From positions 5,332,001-5,396,000 of the forward strand of contig OZ176050.1 in assembly GCA_964247055.1 (NCBI GenBank): a stretch of 64,000 nucleotides of DNA. Direction: 5' to 3'. The notes below the pieces were generated by a model. The model worked only from the letters and a program-made list of their open reading frames with translations, was not told the DNA's origin and did no database searches. This DNA is from Paragordius varius (taxonomy: Eukaryota; Nematomorpha). The translations under genes and the position numbers were made by a program. Numbering within the stretch: the stretch's first letter is position 1; each line of letters starts with the position of its first letter. Shown piece after piece: positions 12,801 to 24,840 of the stretch.

Positions 12801-15800
12801 CAATAAGCATGTATATAATCATTTGATATTCCCAATATTAAATTCTTAAACACAGCATTAACATATTTTTTAGCCAGTAGCTATTTAATATAATATGTAA
12901 ATTAACAAGCCCCTGACTTTTTTTGATTTTCAGAATATTTTAAAAATGTATTTTATAAATGTTATCTCAAACATTTTGTCGCCAAATAATTTTGCATAAT
13001 CGCTTAAAAAATTTCAAAAAAAACAATATGATGTAATTATTTTTAAGCTAAAAAAACGGTAATAAATTAATTTTTTATTATATATAAATATATGGTAAAA
13101 TAATATTTTATCAGACATATCATTATTGTTTTTTGATAAACACCTAATTTTCCTGGTTAAATATCCCCAACATACGCTAAAATGTGATAAGTAAAAAGAA
13201 TTAATTGTAAATTGGAATAAAAAATTTAGTAAACACATGAATTGATCAACATGGTGCACCTACGCAAGCAGAGGTTTAGCATATTTATTTATTGTGAGCT
13301 TACAATAAAAAATTTAAAGGAGTAACCTTTTTATCTGCGATTGCTGAAATATTTTCTGCATATCGGGGATAAATAAACTACAATTAATTCCTAGTGATAT
13401 TTGATAAATGAATTCTCCAAACTTTTCGCACCTCTTAAATTTTTGAACGCCCCCCTATGGCGGCATTGCTCCCCTTTTGGGAACCACTGATTTAAAGCAT
13501 TTAAGCTGATAAAGGCATTTAACAGAGTCAAACCCAAGTGAAGCCTAATTAAACTGCTTTATTGACACTGTTTTATTCAACTGACTTTTATATAGATCGT
13601 AGATATGTGCTTCACAGTGGATACAAGATTTTTGGTACTAGCGTGCAAAGATTACAAAATCTATTTGTATAATGTTACATCCCAAACACTGAACCATTCC
13701 TTAAACGGACATTTTTCATTGATTAAGAATGTTATGGTAAATAAATTTTTTATAAATTTGATTTTTATTTAAAGATATAAAATTTTGTTAAAGTTAAAAT
13801 AATATGTTTTGATACAAAAACAGGTAACTATGAATAACGATTATATTGTTTCAACTTCCCAGGATAGTGTTTACATTTGGAATATTAGAAAAACTATGAA
13901 ACAAGAAAATGTTTTAACACATAAGGGTATTATAACATGCGTTAAATTAACAAAAGATGGATCCTTGGGAATCACAGGTTTAATTTTTAATAATTATTAC
14001 CATTTGATCATCTTTTTTGATTCTAGATATTTTACGGCTTAGTATTGATTTACTTTTATTTATGGCAAACATTCATTATAATACTGTAGTCTAAGTAACA
14101 TATTAAAATTGGGTTACCAAATATATTTAAAAAAATTAAAGATATATTATAATAATAGAACTTTAAATTATTTTTCAAATATTCATCAACGTTATATTAA
14201 AAAGAAATTAACTTGTATTTTCGATAGTTTTTTTAACTGATGTCAAATAATTTTTTGGTTATTATGCTCTTGTGGTAGATTTTGAATAAAAAATTTGGCA
14301 AATAAAAGAGAATACTAGATATTATTGATTTCCGTTTTCTATTTTTAAATTTTTTTTATAACATATATTTACAATATAGCATTTCAGTCTTTTAAACTAT
14401 TAAAATTCTATGGAAAAATATTGAGTCGCCTATTTGTATTTTTACTGACAAACTTTATTTTCAAATACTTTCATTGAATGAGAGAGCACTTCTACCAAGT
14501 GTAATCCTAAGTCTTTATCGGTTTATTGGCATAAAAGCACGTTGTAAGGGAAATCCTTGTTTTATTTAAATATTTTTCATCGGCTTCAACATATTTCGCC
14601 CATCTCTCAAATAAATATTTGATGCCATGCCAGAAAAACGCTAGGTTTCAAATGTTGATAATTCACAATACCTTTCTGGTCCCATCATACACAGAGCATA
14701 GTCTTGCCGTATCGATTTAGCCTTGGTGTTAATGGGGCGGCTGGCAAGGTGAAGCCAGTCCCTTTTTATATCATATTTTAGCCACTTATCACAGGTCACA
14801 ATTTGATCCAAGATCATTTCCTTTACATGGCGCTGAAATTATCATCACAGTTCTTTGCAATTTGAAGTTCATTCAAATAGTGTGGGATTGATTTCGCGTT
14901 TATTGGTCTTTTCCATTGCTTGTAGGCGTCTACTGATTATTTTTATGATATATGTAATGCTTCCGATTGCCGTTGAGTTTCAGTTGGGCCATCATCCAAT
15001 AATTCTAGCATCTTCGCCGTGGTTTATCAGAGCGCTTTCTTTCATATTGTCTCATAATTTTCGAACCATATTTCACTTTTACTCATTAGAGCATGTTACC
15101 ATATGTTTCTACCAGCACACATAATTTTCGACACATATGAATGGAATGCGTGCCGCAAATGTGCTTTTTCATGCACAAAATTCGGATCACTGAATGATAA
15201 ACTTAAAAAGTTAATTGGTGGACTCAACTTGTGTGTGTGTGTGTGTGTGTGTTTGTGGTTTAATGTCAAATGAACAAAGTGGCTGATAAACGCTAAACTG
15301 CCGAGATCGCACCATAACAATTTCATATGCCAGATTATCTCATGAAATATAAAATTAATCGGTGTGTACTTTTCGCTAACATTTTCTTTTAGTTAAGCCG
15401 GTAATGACTTGTGGCCTGTTTTTATTGCAATAAGGTGTTCGCAAAATGGCCTCCCTTTATATCAAATAATTTTAAAAGTTTATTGCTTAAATTATTTTTT
15501 CATATTTATACTTCAAATTTAAATAATAACTTCATTATAATTTTTTGGTATAATTCAGGTTCCGAGGACGGAGGTGTAAAAGTTTGGAATATGGAATTCA
15601 GTGAATTGCAAGAAAAACTACCTGATCATTCTAAAGGAATTACTTGTGTAAACTTTAGTCCATCTGGGACATATATTGTATCTGGATCGAAAGATACAAC
15701 GATTAACATTAAGCAACTTTACGAGGCTAGTTCCTTCATACGATTTACGGTAAAATTATTAGAGTTTTTTTAAAACATATTATATTAATAAATAGGCTTT

Positions 15801-18800
15801 TATCACAAATATAAGTTTTAATATTTTTAATCCACAAATATTTATTATTATTATAGTGTTATCAATGTTTTCATTTTTAAAAAAAAATTGAGAAATGAAA
15901 ATAAGTAAATCGTCAAATTTTATCATTTTTTGCATAAACAATGACTTAATTTGATTTTTATTTAATTTATTGAAAAGAACTGAAAATTTGATGTTTTGAC
16001 CGCTTTTATATAATAGGGTCATTCCAGCTCAATTACAAACGCAGTATTTAGTCAGGATGAAAAATCTATCATTTCATCAGAGGTTAATGATATAGTGAAG
16101 GTTTGGAGAGTAGATACCGGATTTACCTTATTGAATTGTAGCGTGCCGTCGCGCGTCTTAATGGTATCGCCAAACAGCTTGTTTGCCATATCTGGAAATC
16201 GTACTAATAGGTATATTATTAAAAAAGACTAAACTTTCCTTAAGGGTTTATAAATATTTTATTTAGTACTTTATAAAATTTAATATTATTCGTTTAATAC
16301 CCAAATTTTAGTATGAAAATTTGGAACGTAGAAGATGGTTCTTTGGTAAACAGTATTACCCATAGTGCTGAGATAAGCTGTCTGTCTATAACCACTAATT
16401 CCCAAATATGTGTTACAGGATCAAAGGATGAATCTTTAAAAGTTTGGGAAGTTACAACTGGAAAATTAACACAGGTATATGGTAAAATTGTTATATTTAC
16501 AAAATTATTTTGGCAAATATTGGCATATTGCATAATTTTTTGACCATGAGTATCCAAGATACTACATATCATATCAAAAAGAGGAATTATGTAACCATTT
16601 ATGAATATAGGTATTTATAATCAATAAATGATCTTTCATAGATCAATTTATATTTTTAAATTTAGTTAAGCGTTATACGCTGACCTTATAAGGCCATGAA
16701 ATACTATAAAACAGGGGTGGCCAACGAGGTGACCGCGGTCACTTTCGTGACCGCGACAACTCAAAAAGTGACCGTCTGAAAATATTTTTTTTTAAAAAAT
16801 TTTATTGATTTTTTTCGGATAGTTGGCTACTTCTGAGCGAATTTAAATTTAAAATACAAAAAAATACGGTTTAAATTAAAAAAAACGTCTAAGAAAAGGG
16901 TGTAAAAAAATTATTTTATTAATTATAATTCATATGTTTTGGAGCATTTGCATTAAAACTTAAAATCAGTCATTTCCCTTGAATATATCAAAACTTTGAG
17001 CAAAGCTTATTCATAAATCAGAAGCATAATCGTGAAGTTAGATTTGATTTGATACACCAAAAGTAGGTTTTTAAAACTTATATTTTAGAATGAGCCAAAA
17101 AAATTTGTACAGATACAAGAAAGATTGGGAGCATGAATACTTTTTTATTATGATAAATGAAACATGCACCTGTCTAATATGCAATAGTACTGTTGCTTTG
17201 CCCAAAAAGTCAAATATTGAAAGACATTATAGATCTCTGCATCCACATTACTCCAAAAACTACCCCTTACAAACTCAAGAACGCAACATTAAAGTAAAGG
17301 AATTAAAAGAACAATTATCCGCCTCACAAAATAGCATACTTAAATACAACAAAGACTATAAAAATGCTACGATTGCTTCATTCAAGGTAGCGGAAATACT
17401 CATTCGGAACAATATGCCATTCCAAGATGATGAAATATTTAAAGAAGCCTTTATTAGCGCTTGTGATATTTTATTTGAAAATTTTGATAACAAAAATAAT
17501 ATTATGACAGCTATTAAAAGCATAAGCTTATCGAGAAATACCGTTATGCGCAGGGCTGAAGATATTAGTAATAATCTTGATGAAATTTTACATGAAAATA
17601 TTAATAACTGTATTTTTTTTCCTTGCAACTCGATGAGTCCACCGATTATGTTGGAATCGCCCAATTATGCATTTTCATTCGTATGATATTTAGTGATTTA
17701 TCTGCAAAGGAGGAATTATTAACTATAATACCGCTCCACGAACGAACCAGAGGGCAGGATATTTTTGATTCTTTTTATAAATTTATCACAGATACGAAAC
17801 TTCCCATCGTAAAACTCGCATCTATAACTACTGATGGAGCTCCAGCTATGATTGGCGTTAACAACGGCTTTATCGCTTATGTAAAAATCACAGTGCATTT
17901 CCCAATTCATTGATTACCATTGTATAATCCATAATCAAGTTTTATGTTCAAAAGTTTTAAAATACCATCATGTAATGAACCCCTGTTTTAAAATTGTTAA
18001 CGCCATTCGAACAAAAAGCTTGTCCCGCCGCCAATTTCGAATTTTGTTAAATGAGTGCGGCGTGGAATATGGAGAACTTTTATTACATATTGATGTAAGG
18101 TGGTTGAGTCGTGCCGCATTTTTAATTAGATTTAGGCAACTTTTACCACAAATAGAAATTTTTTTAGAGAATTCTAAATTTTCATACCCTGAATTGAAAG
18201 ATCAAGATTGGCTGCTTGATCTTGAATTTTTATGCGATATCACGGAAAAATTGCATAAATTAAACATCCAATTACAAGGAAAAGATAAAACAATAATGGA
18301 TATGATGGGTGCTTTAAAATCTTTTAAGGAAACACTAACAGTAGTAGAAACACAATTAAAAAACCGAGATTTAAAACATTTTTTTAATCTGGCAGCGGTG
18401 TCTGAAAAAATAGAGAATCTCTCTTTTGAAAAATATGCAGATGATATTGGTCTGCTTATTAATGATTTTGAAAAACGATTTTCATCTATAAATAAACTTG
18501 AAGACATCGCTATTTTTTTATCATGCCCATTTAATAATAATAATAATAATAATGTTGAATATATTGCTCAAAAACTCAGCTACTTTCTTGGTGTACCAAA
18601 TTTAGCAGAGTTGGAAGAGGAATTAATAAATGTTAAATGCGATATCCATCTAAAATCATTAGGATCAGATATATATAAATTTATAAATAAAGATAAATAC
18701 CCCCATATTTGGAAAACCGCTGCATTATTCAATTCTTTTTTTGGATCCACATATTTATGTGAATCGGCGTTTTCAATTATGAATGCTATCAAAACTAAAC

Positions 18801-21792
18801 AGAGGTCACAATTAACTAATAAACATTTAGAATCATGTTTGAGAATTGCTTTGACTTCATTTGAACCTAATTTAGATAAACTTTCTGAATTTTTTCGCAG
18901 TCGGGCGTTTTAAATATTTTTTCCTTTATTAAATATGGATGTTTATCGAGTTGTATTTTCGCTTAGGAAAAAGCCGATTTACTAAAAAATATGTGGATAG
19001 AATTAAAACTGATACAATTTTAATGTACTTTTATTTATGTTCAAATTATGGTTCTAAATTGGAATGCTATTTTTTATTTCTTTTATTTTTTGTATCATAA
19101 TGTATTCTCCCCTGTAATTTCAAATGCATTGTTTAAATTTTTATATTGTAAAATTTCATATAATAGAAATTTAATAAATAAATATTTTGAAGTGTTTTAT
19201 GTTGGTTAAAAAATTAAGGTAGTTAATAACCCGTTGTCTTTTAATTAAGATTATTTTTGTATTTGGTTGATAGATAAAAAAATTACAATTTTAAAATGGT
19301 TTAAACAAGTCACCCTAATCTGTAAAGCAGGTATATACATCATTTAAAGTGTTGATTGAGTTTTTTTGATAAATATTTCTGGGTGACCGCGAACTCTTTT
19401 TTTTAACAAAAAAGCCAAAAAAAAGCTCGCGACAAAAAAAGTGTGGCCACACCCCTGCTATAAAAGAAACATGCTATGTACAGTGGCGGAACCAAAAGTC
19501 TGCCCGGTGGGTTATCAAGAGCCTATTGTACTAAAGGGCCCTTTTAAAATATAACTCAATATAATTATTATCTCTTAAATGGATACTAATAGCTGTAACA
19601 TTGACAAAGTCACAAATTTATACATTTTTTGGTTTTAGGTGTTGGTTGGCCATGAGGACGCAGTAACTTGTGTTACCACAAGTCATAATAACCAAAAAGT
19701 CATCTCTGGCTCTAAAGATAAAACGGTCATTATGTGGAACATTGATACGGGTAGTACACTGAAAACATATGCTGATCATAGTTTAGAGGTTACTTGCGTT
19801 GCAATCACTCAAGATAATTCTATCATTATCTCAAGTATTTTAACCAAAGATTTTTTTTAAAATTTTAACATTTGAATAATGTTTTTGCATCTTTTCCGTG
19901 GACCAACCGTTTAAATATTAACATTAAATTACCTAAAGATTTCTTGAGGTCAACATTGCATTTTTATAGGATTTTTAAATAAAAATTGTTAATCGTTTAA
20001 TTTAGACTAGGGTTGCTTATCGGTTATAATTCGTTCATTACCAGGATGGGACTGATTACAAAACGATCAAATTTTTTTGAACATATAGGGCAATTTGAAT
20101 ATTTTTAACGGTATTAAAATCAATTAATATAGCTATTGTGTTTAAATAAGTTACAGGAATATTTTTGGTACCAATTTCCTGATTATTACCATGAATGGGG
20201 CATCTGTTTTTATTTCAATCGGTCACAATGATTCAAAATGAAGCGCATGTATTATGTTGAAAGTAGTATATACTTTTTCCAGTGAATATCGCTGGGATTG
20301 ATTTTCATTATAGTTGTACATATGTTTGATTCAGGCGGCCTATTTTATATTTTTATGCGCTATATTTTATATAAATTAAATAACATTATTCATTTTTTGA
20401 TTAAATAGGTGCTCTAGATGGTACTCTACGAGTGTGGGATAGCAACAAAGGTACCCTCATAACTATATTTGATTGTCATTACCCTGTCATGAATTTTAGC
20501 GCATCTCCTGATGCCAGTCACATTTTAATTCGGTTGAATGATCCCCATGTACTCCTCATGTGTTTGCACAATAGTCCGGCATCCGATTACAGGGCAATGC
20601 AATCTCACAGCTTGGATGAAGGTTGAATGAATATAATATTTTTCAGAAAATTGAAAATAATGATTATCATCCGACTAATATTTGCTTTTTTCAGCCATGT
20701 TATATCATAATTTTTCCCCCTAACTTTTGAGTTTATAAGGTTTTTAAATCTTAAGCCAGGAAAAAAATGTTCCATCTAACTTTTAATATAAATCATTATA
20801 GCATTTGAGCTGCTTGAGTCATTTTCGTACTTGAGCCGGTCCATTAACCAAAATGTCTGGCTCAAGGCTCTTTTACATGGTTTTTAGTGTATTTTTTGAT
20901 TTCAATAGCAAATTAGTAACATGTATGATAAAATTTGGTACATATTCTAATTTGTTTTGAACGGCATGTAATTGGCAAAGAAATTTTCACAATTTTAGGT
21001 AATTTTAATTTTAAAAATAATGATTATTTATGAGTATAATATAGAATGTAAAGTTGAGTGTTTTAACCATTACAGATGAAAATTTTAAAAAAAATTAAAT
21101 TACCATTAATTGCTTGATAAACGTGGTGATTATCTATACAATTGGCTCTATCTTAAGAGCATTTGTTAAAACACATGTCAGTTTTGGCTCATGTTTTCAA
21201 CACCAATTTAATGCCTTGACAAAAATTTCTTGCTATCTAACCAAATTAAAACTGTTTTCAATTTAACCTATTTTTATATTTAGTTGAACACAATGAGAAC
21301 ATATTGCCGATTAAACCAAAAGCTAATCGATACTCTTTGTATTTGGGAAAAAATCTTATTCCTAAAATCAATACGTTGAACATAACCGATCCCACTCTAA
21401 GTAATGTTAACACGGTCATGATGAGTGGTATTGGAGATCGAACGACTGGGATTATGAATACAACTAATGTTGTTGGACCACCCAGTACTAAAGGAGCCGT
21501 GAAAAAAACAAGTGCGCCCAAACTTTTGCGCAAGCAAGATTCTATGTCAAAAATCTTTTTCCAAACGCATCATCCCTTCCCATGCAGTGCTAAAATGAGT
21601 GATTTAATTCCCGAAATTAGTTCAGACATCAAGGAAAAATTATCTAATGTGGATTCAAGTGGTATGGTTGGCGGGAAACCAGGGACTGAAATGTCATCGC
21701 TCTTGTTTGGTAAAAATGCTAAAATCAATCCCGTCCTTATACAACAATGTCAGGCCAACTCATTGAAAAATATGACTTGTGTTATCCAATAG
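3810..21792 (+). CDS. NWD2-like NACHT and WD-repeat protein, 24 exons
   Basis: STAND-class NTPase of the NWD1/NWD2 family, probably a cytoplasmic signalling scaffold. Exons: 3810-3951, 4589-4791, 5601-5700, 5768-5864, 5958-6097, 6185-6262, 6342-6451, 6530-7857, 8332-8486, 8721-8830, 9298-9496, 9584-9817, 10320-10583, 10725-10848, 11422-11609, 12608-12810, 13596-13736, 13824-13977, 15559-15749, 16017-16210, 16312-16474, 19639-19834, 20409-20621, 21284-21792. All phases match and give 1811 aa, close to what I recall for human NWD2 (about 1740). The N-terminal DUF4062/TIR-like region has KIFISSS at about 38-44 and FFIGLIGEKEG. Walker A GGEGVGKT is at about 402-409 and Walker B ILIDDFH at about 514-520. 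WD repeats (SEDKTIKLW, SKDKTVIMW, DGTLRVWD) fill about 1000-1640. A 169-residue unstructured tail ends in CVIQ, a possible CaaX box. The fifth exon's donor could instead be 6094, and the start at 3810 is the least certain point. Confidence 0.92.
5164..5461. mobile_element. hAT-type MITE in NWD2-like intron 2
   Basis: A 298-bp non-autonomous element. It opens CAGGGGTGGCC and closes GGCACCCCTG, which are inverted hAT-like ends. Flanks GGATAAAA (5156-5163) and AGGTAAAA (5462-5469) agree at six of eight positions, consistent with an aged 8-bp target duplication. Internal GCGGCCCGC words are typical of this MITE group. The ends resemble those of the longer hAT at 16712-19457, which could have supplied the transposase. 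Confidence 0.75.
13420..13491. mobile_element. One end of a hAT-type element
   Basis: The sequence ends GGGAACCACTG, the inverse of a CAGTGGTTCCC hAT terminus, preceded by a C-rich GCCCCCCTATGGCGGC block. The matching left end is not convincing: an ATTTAAAG identical to the eight bases following the terminus occurs near 13312-13319, but it is followed by GAGTAACC rather than CAGTGG. Only this end is called. Confidence 0.45.
14470..15080 (-). mobile_element. Degraded mariner transposase remnant, NWD2-like intron 18
   Basis: Minus-strand fragments match mariner (Tc1/mariner, D,D34D) transposase in order: LNELQIAK near 14870, a block resembling IVTGDEKWIYYDN and then PINTKAKS near 14740-14800, ALCMMGPERY near 14690, and the C-terminal GIKYLFERWAKYVEAD near 14570-14630. 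Several stops and frame changes interrupt it, and the segment between the central block and the C-terminus is shorter than in intact mariners. I could not place the terminal inverted repeats. A (GT)n tract at 15229-15252 lies just beyond it. Confidence 0.7.
16712..19457 (+). mobile_element. hAT DNA transposon in NWD2-like intron 21
   Basis: A 2746-bp element with ends CAGGGGTGGCCA and TGGCCACACCCCTG, bounded by a perfect 8-bp target duplication CTATAAAA (16704-16711 and 19458-19465). It fills most of the largest intron of the NWD2-like gene, in the sense orientation. The intact duplication and long readable transposase fragments point to a fairly recent insertion. Confidence 0.93.
17090..18913 (+). 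pseudogene. hAT transposase (SCAND3/ZBED5-like), frameshifted
   Basis: An N-terminal BED/SPIN-DOC-type zinc finger is seen as CTCLIC followed by HYRSLH. The RNase H-like core follows (LDESTDYVGIAQL, ITTDGAPAM, HIDVRWLSR), and the C-terminal dimerisation domain ends the protein (ALFNSFFGSTYLCESAFS). The frame changes near 17617, beside a run of eight T; near 17880; and again near 17916. At least two and probably three small indels therefore separate the N-terminal third from the C-terminal 312-codon frame at 17975-18913, which is open to its stop. An AAT microsatellite near 18535 encodes seven Asn. The protein cannot be made as it stands. Confidence 0.9.
19486..19560. mobile_element. Isolated end of a CAGTGGCGGAACC hAT-type element
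   Basis: CAGTGGCGGAACCAAAAGT is the same terminus found on the element at 52944-54651, followed by a GGGCCC-containing stretch. No partner end is visible before the next exon at 19639, so this is either a truncated insertion or a deletion product. It lies 20 bp beyond the target duplication of the hAT at 16712-19457. Confidence 0.5.
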
Positions 21793-22472
21793 GGCGTGAC
21801 AGTTAACAAAAATTATTTATAAATTTTTATTTTTTTGTTTATTAATCTATATTTTATCTTAGATACCACCATAATAGTAGTTTATTGTGATGTGCAACAT
21901 AATATATTTACACCAAAGTATTTTATTTATCCAAACTTAATATACAGTTAAATATTTTTAAACAATAAATTGCACTTGTCCATATTGTATTTTGATCATT
22001 CAATTTTGGGGCAGTTATGCTGAGAGTTTTTAAATATATATTCTAACAGTATCCATCAAATATAGCCAAATTTAAATAGGTATTCTATGGATATTTAGGC
22101 GCTATAGAATAAATGTTAATATAATATTGTAAAAGAATCACCATCTTTAGCCGCCAATTATATATTTAATTTTTGGTATCACTAAATAACTGGCATATAA
22201 AATAGGATATAGCTGAAATTTAATTTAATTTGAATCAAATGATATTTGAATGATATCTCAATTTTGGAAAAAATAAAGGTTTTAGATATCTAAAATAATA
22301 GCGATCTCAAAAAGAGTTATGATTTGCCATCCTTTATTGGCATTTTAAAACTGTAATATATCTATAGTTCAAGGGCTAAAGTTAAATTATTATATTCCTA
22401 AATACAATCAACGGTGTCTCTATTTTAATCCCTCCCAAGCTTTAGGATGATGATATAGTGCTAACTATATAC
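21793..22472. other. 3' flank of NWD2-like gene and AT-rich spacer
   Basis: Nothing coding is seen. An AATAAA near 21964 could serve as the poly(A) signal, but such hexamers are frequent at this base composition, so the call is weak. Confidence 0.3.
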
Positions 22473-23976
22473 TATACCATTTTTCATGCAAAAACATCAT
22501 TTTTTCAACCAAACGCACCATTTTTTCAAGCAAACGCAACATTTTTTCAAGCAAAGGTAACAATTTTTCAAGCAAATGCAACATTTTTTCAAGCAAAGAC
22601 AACATTTTTTTAAGCAAACGCAACATTTTTTCAAGCAAACGCAACATTTTTTCAACCAAATACAACATTTTTTCATCCAAACGCAACATTTTTTTAACCA
22701 AAGACAACATTTTTTCAAGCAAAAACAACACTTTTTTTAATATTACAAAGAATTACTATTTATTGTTAATTATAAATTATTTATTAAATTTTAAGTTAAT
22801 GTAATTTATTTTTAGCGTTGAATTATGATTTTTATCGTTTTACCATCAATATTTGATGGTAAAATTGATTTTCAAACATTTTGATTTTGCCCATAAATTG
22901 CCTTATTTATTTATATTAATTATATTTTTCTTATACAATTCGCCTAATCAAATTATTTAATTTGCACTTCAAGAGTGTCTTTGAACACTTCCAGATGGTC
23001 CTTGAACATTTCAAGTTGGTTTTTGAACTCTTTAAGTTGGTCCTTAAAATATATAAATTTTGTTTTACCCTATTTATCAACCTAATTTTCTTTATTTATT
23101 ATATATTTATCCATTTAAAAATAAAAAATTTTATTAAAAAACCACTTTTTTGCAAAATAGTTTTATTAATTGAACAAAATTATTAACTTTTAATGTTTTT
23201 AATGAAAATTAAAACTCATATTTTTTTTTTCGTGTTATAAATATCTAAAATTATTTTAAGAAATTAATATACGGTTTCTCAAAGATTAAAAGTTGATATC
23301 GATTTAAAATATGTTAAATAATAGAAAAAGGTTAAAAACAATAAAATAAATAAATTATTTTCGGTTTAATTTAATAAAAGTTAAAAACAAAACAAAAAAG
23401 TCAAAGGACCAACTTGAATTGAAGTACAACTTTAAACTTTCAAAGACACTCTTGAAGTGCAAATTAAATAATTTGATTAGGCGAAACTAAAATTGTAAAA
23501 GAAAAATATAATTAATATAAATAAATACGGCAATTTATGGGCAAAATCAAAATGTTTGAAAATCAATTTTACCATCAAATATTGATGGTAAAACGATAAA
23601 AATCATAATTCAACGCTAAAAATAAATTACATTAACTAATTTAATAAATAATTTATAATTAACAATAAATAGTAATTCTTTGTAATATTAAAAAAAGTGT
23701 TGTTTTTGCTTGAAAAAATGTTGTCTTTGGTTGAAAAAATGTTGCGTTTGGATGAAAAAATGTTGTATTTGGTTGAAAAAATGTTGCGTTTGCTTGAAAA
23801 AATGTTGCGTTTGCTTGAAAAAATGTTGCGTTTGCTTAAAAAAATGTTGTCTTTGCTTGAAAAAATGTTGCATTTGCTTGAAAAATTGTTACCTTTGCTT
23901 GAAAAAATGTTGCGTTTGCTTGAAAAAATGGTGCGTTTGGTTGAAAAAATGATGTTTTTGCATGAAAAATGGTATA
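22473..23976. repeat. 1.5-kb fold-back element with mirrored 21-bp tandem repeats
   Basis: Two inverted arms, about 22473-22990 and 23437-23976, pair nearly perfectly from outer TATACCAT/ATGGTATA inward to TTGCACTTCAAGAGTGTC/GACACTCTTGAAGTGCAA. They enclose a loop of about 450 bp. The outer half of each arm is a tandem array of a 21-bp unit (consensus CAACATTTTTTCAAGCAAACG or its complement), about 11.5 units on the left and one more on the right. Individual unit variants appear in mirror order in the two arms. The loop resembles the interior of the hAT derivative at 28946-29571. Open frames across the array (22465-22731, 23697-24095) are by-products of the 7-codon period. Confidence 0.9.
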
Positions 23977-24130
23977 CCACATCGTTTTTAAAGTTAATAC
24001 CTCATTTGCATGAAAGATTATGTATTATTATTATATTAAGGAATAACCTTGCAACTAACGTTTTTAGTATTATCATATTATTGAATATACTGTAAAGTGG
24101 CAGGCACTTTATGAATAAATTTATACCTCA

Positions 24131-24162
24131 TTAAGTCACTCATATATATATATATATATAAT
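24131..24162. repeat. (AT)n microsatellite
   Basis: A short alternating TA tract just outside the right arm of the fold-back element. Confidence 0.8.
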
Positions 24163-24444
24163 GTATTATTTTGATATATTTAACGACGTGTATTTTGGTT
24201 ATACAATAAATATCTCCTTTTACGCGGGGTTCCTATTTACAGGTGGTAGACATGGAAAGATTAATGATCAAAATAGTAAATTATAATCTTAATGTTTAAC
24301 ACCTATGTATTAAGTTTTGATATGCCATGCTATCCTCAAATTTATTTATACGGTCTGCAATAATTTTTTAGGTATCCTTGCATTACACTATGCGCAATTT
24401 TTTTTATCTTATACATGCGAATGCTCATGATCACATCGATTGAG

Positions 24445-24832
24445 CAGTGGCGTACCGAGCATTTTCGGCGCCCGGGGTATAAAACTTTTATGGCGCCCCT
24501 CCCCCCTTTTTTTAAAAGCCAATAAAACAATTTAGTAAAAAAATACAATGTAACCTAAATACCATAGATAAGACAGCACAGTCATATAAATTTTAAATCT
24601 ATTATATATATATATTTAGATGATACTAAATTTATTCAATGGTACTAATTAGGTGAATAATAGAGTATATATTATAGGGATTATTACCTAAATTGCTGAG
24701 AAATCTCATTTGAAAGTTCTTGTTATTTTTGCATAATTAAAATTTAATATTAAAAAATCATTTAGGCGCCCCTAAATAACGGCGCCCGGGGCATGATGCA
24801 CCCCCTTGCCCCACTCCCTCGGTACGCCCCTG
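24445..24832. mobile_element. hAT-type MITE with perfect 8-bp duplication
   Basis: A 388-bp element with ends CAGTGGCGTACCGAG and CTCGGTACGCCCCTG, inverted with one mismatch. It is flanked by identical CGATTGAG at 24437-24444 and 24833-24840. Subterminal GGCGCCCGGGG words are repeated inside both ends. It has no coding capacity. Confidence 0.93.
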
Positions 24833-24840
24833 CGATTGAG

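Noticed and set aside
13312-13491. Complete hAT MITE with ATTTAAAG duplication
   Set aside because: The putative left end GAGTAACC does not match the right terminus, so only one end is called.
22495-22735. Regular repeats as a CRISPR array
   Set aside because: The repeats are directly tandem with no spacers, and the genome is animal.
22465-24095. Leucine-rich open frames over the 21-bp arrays
   Set aside because: They exist on both strands and in both arms because the unit is 21 bp and lacks stops; there is no sign of a gene.
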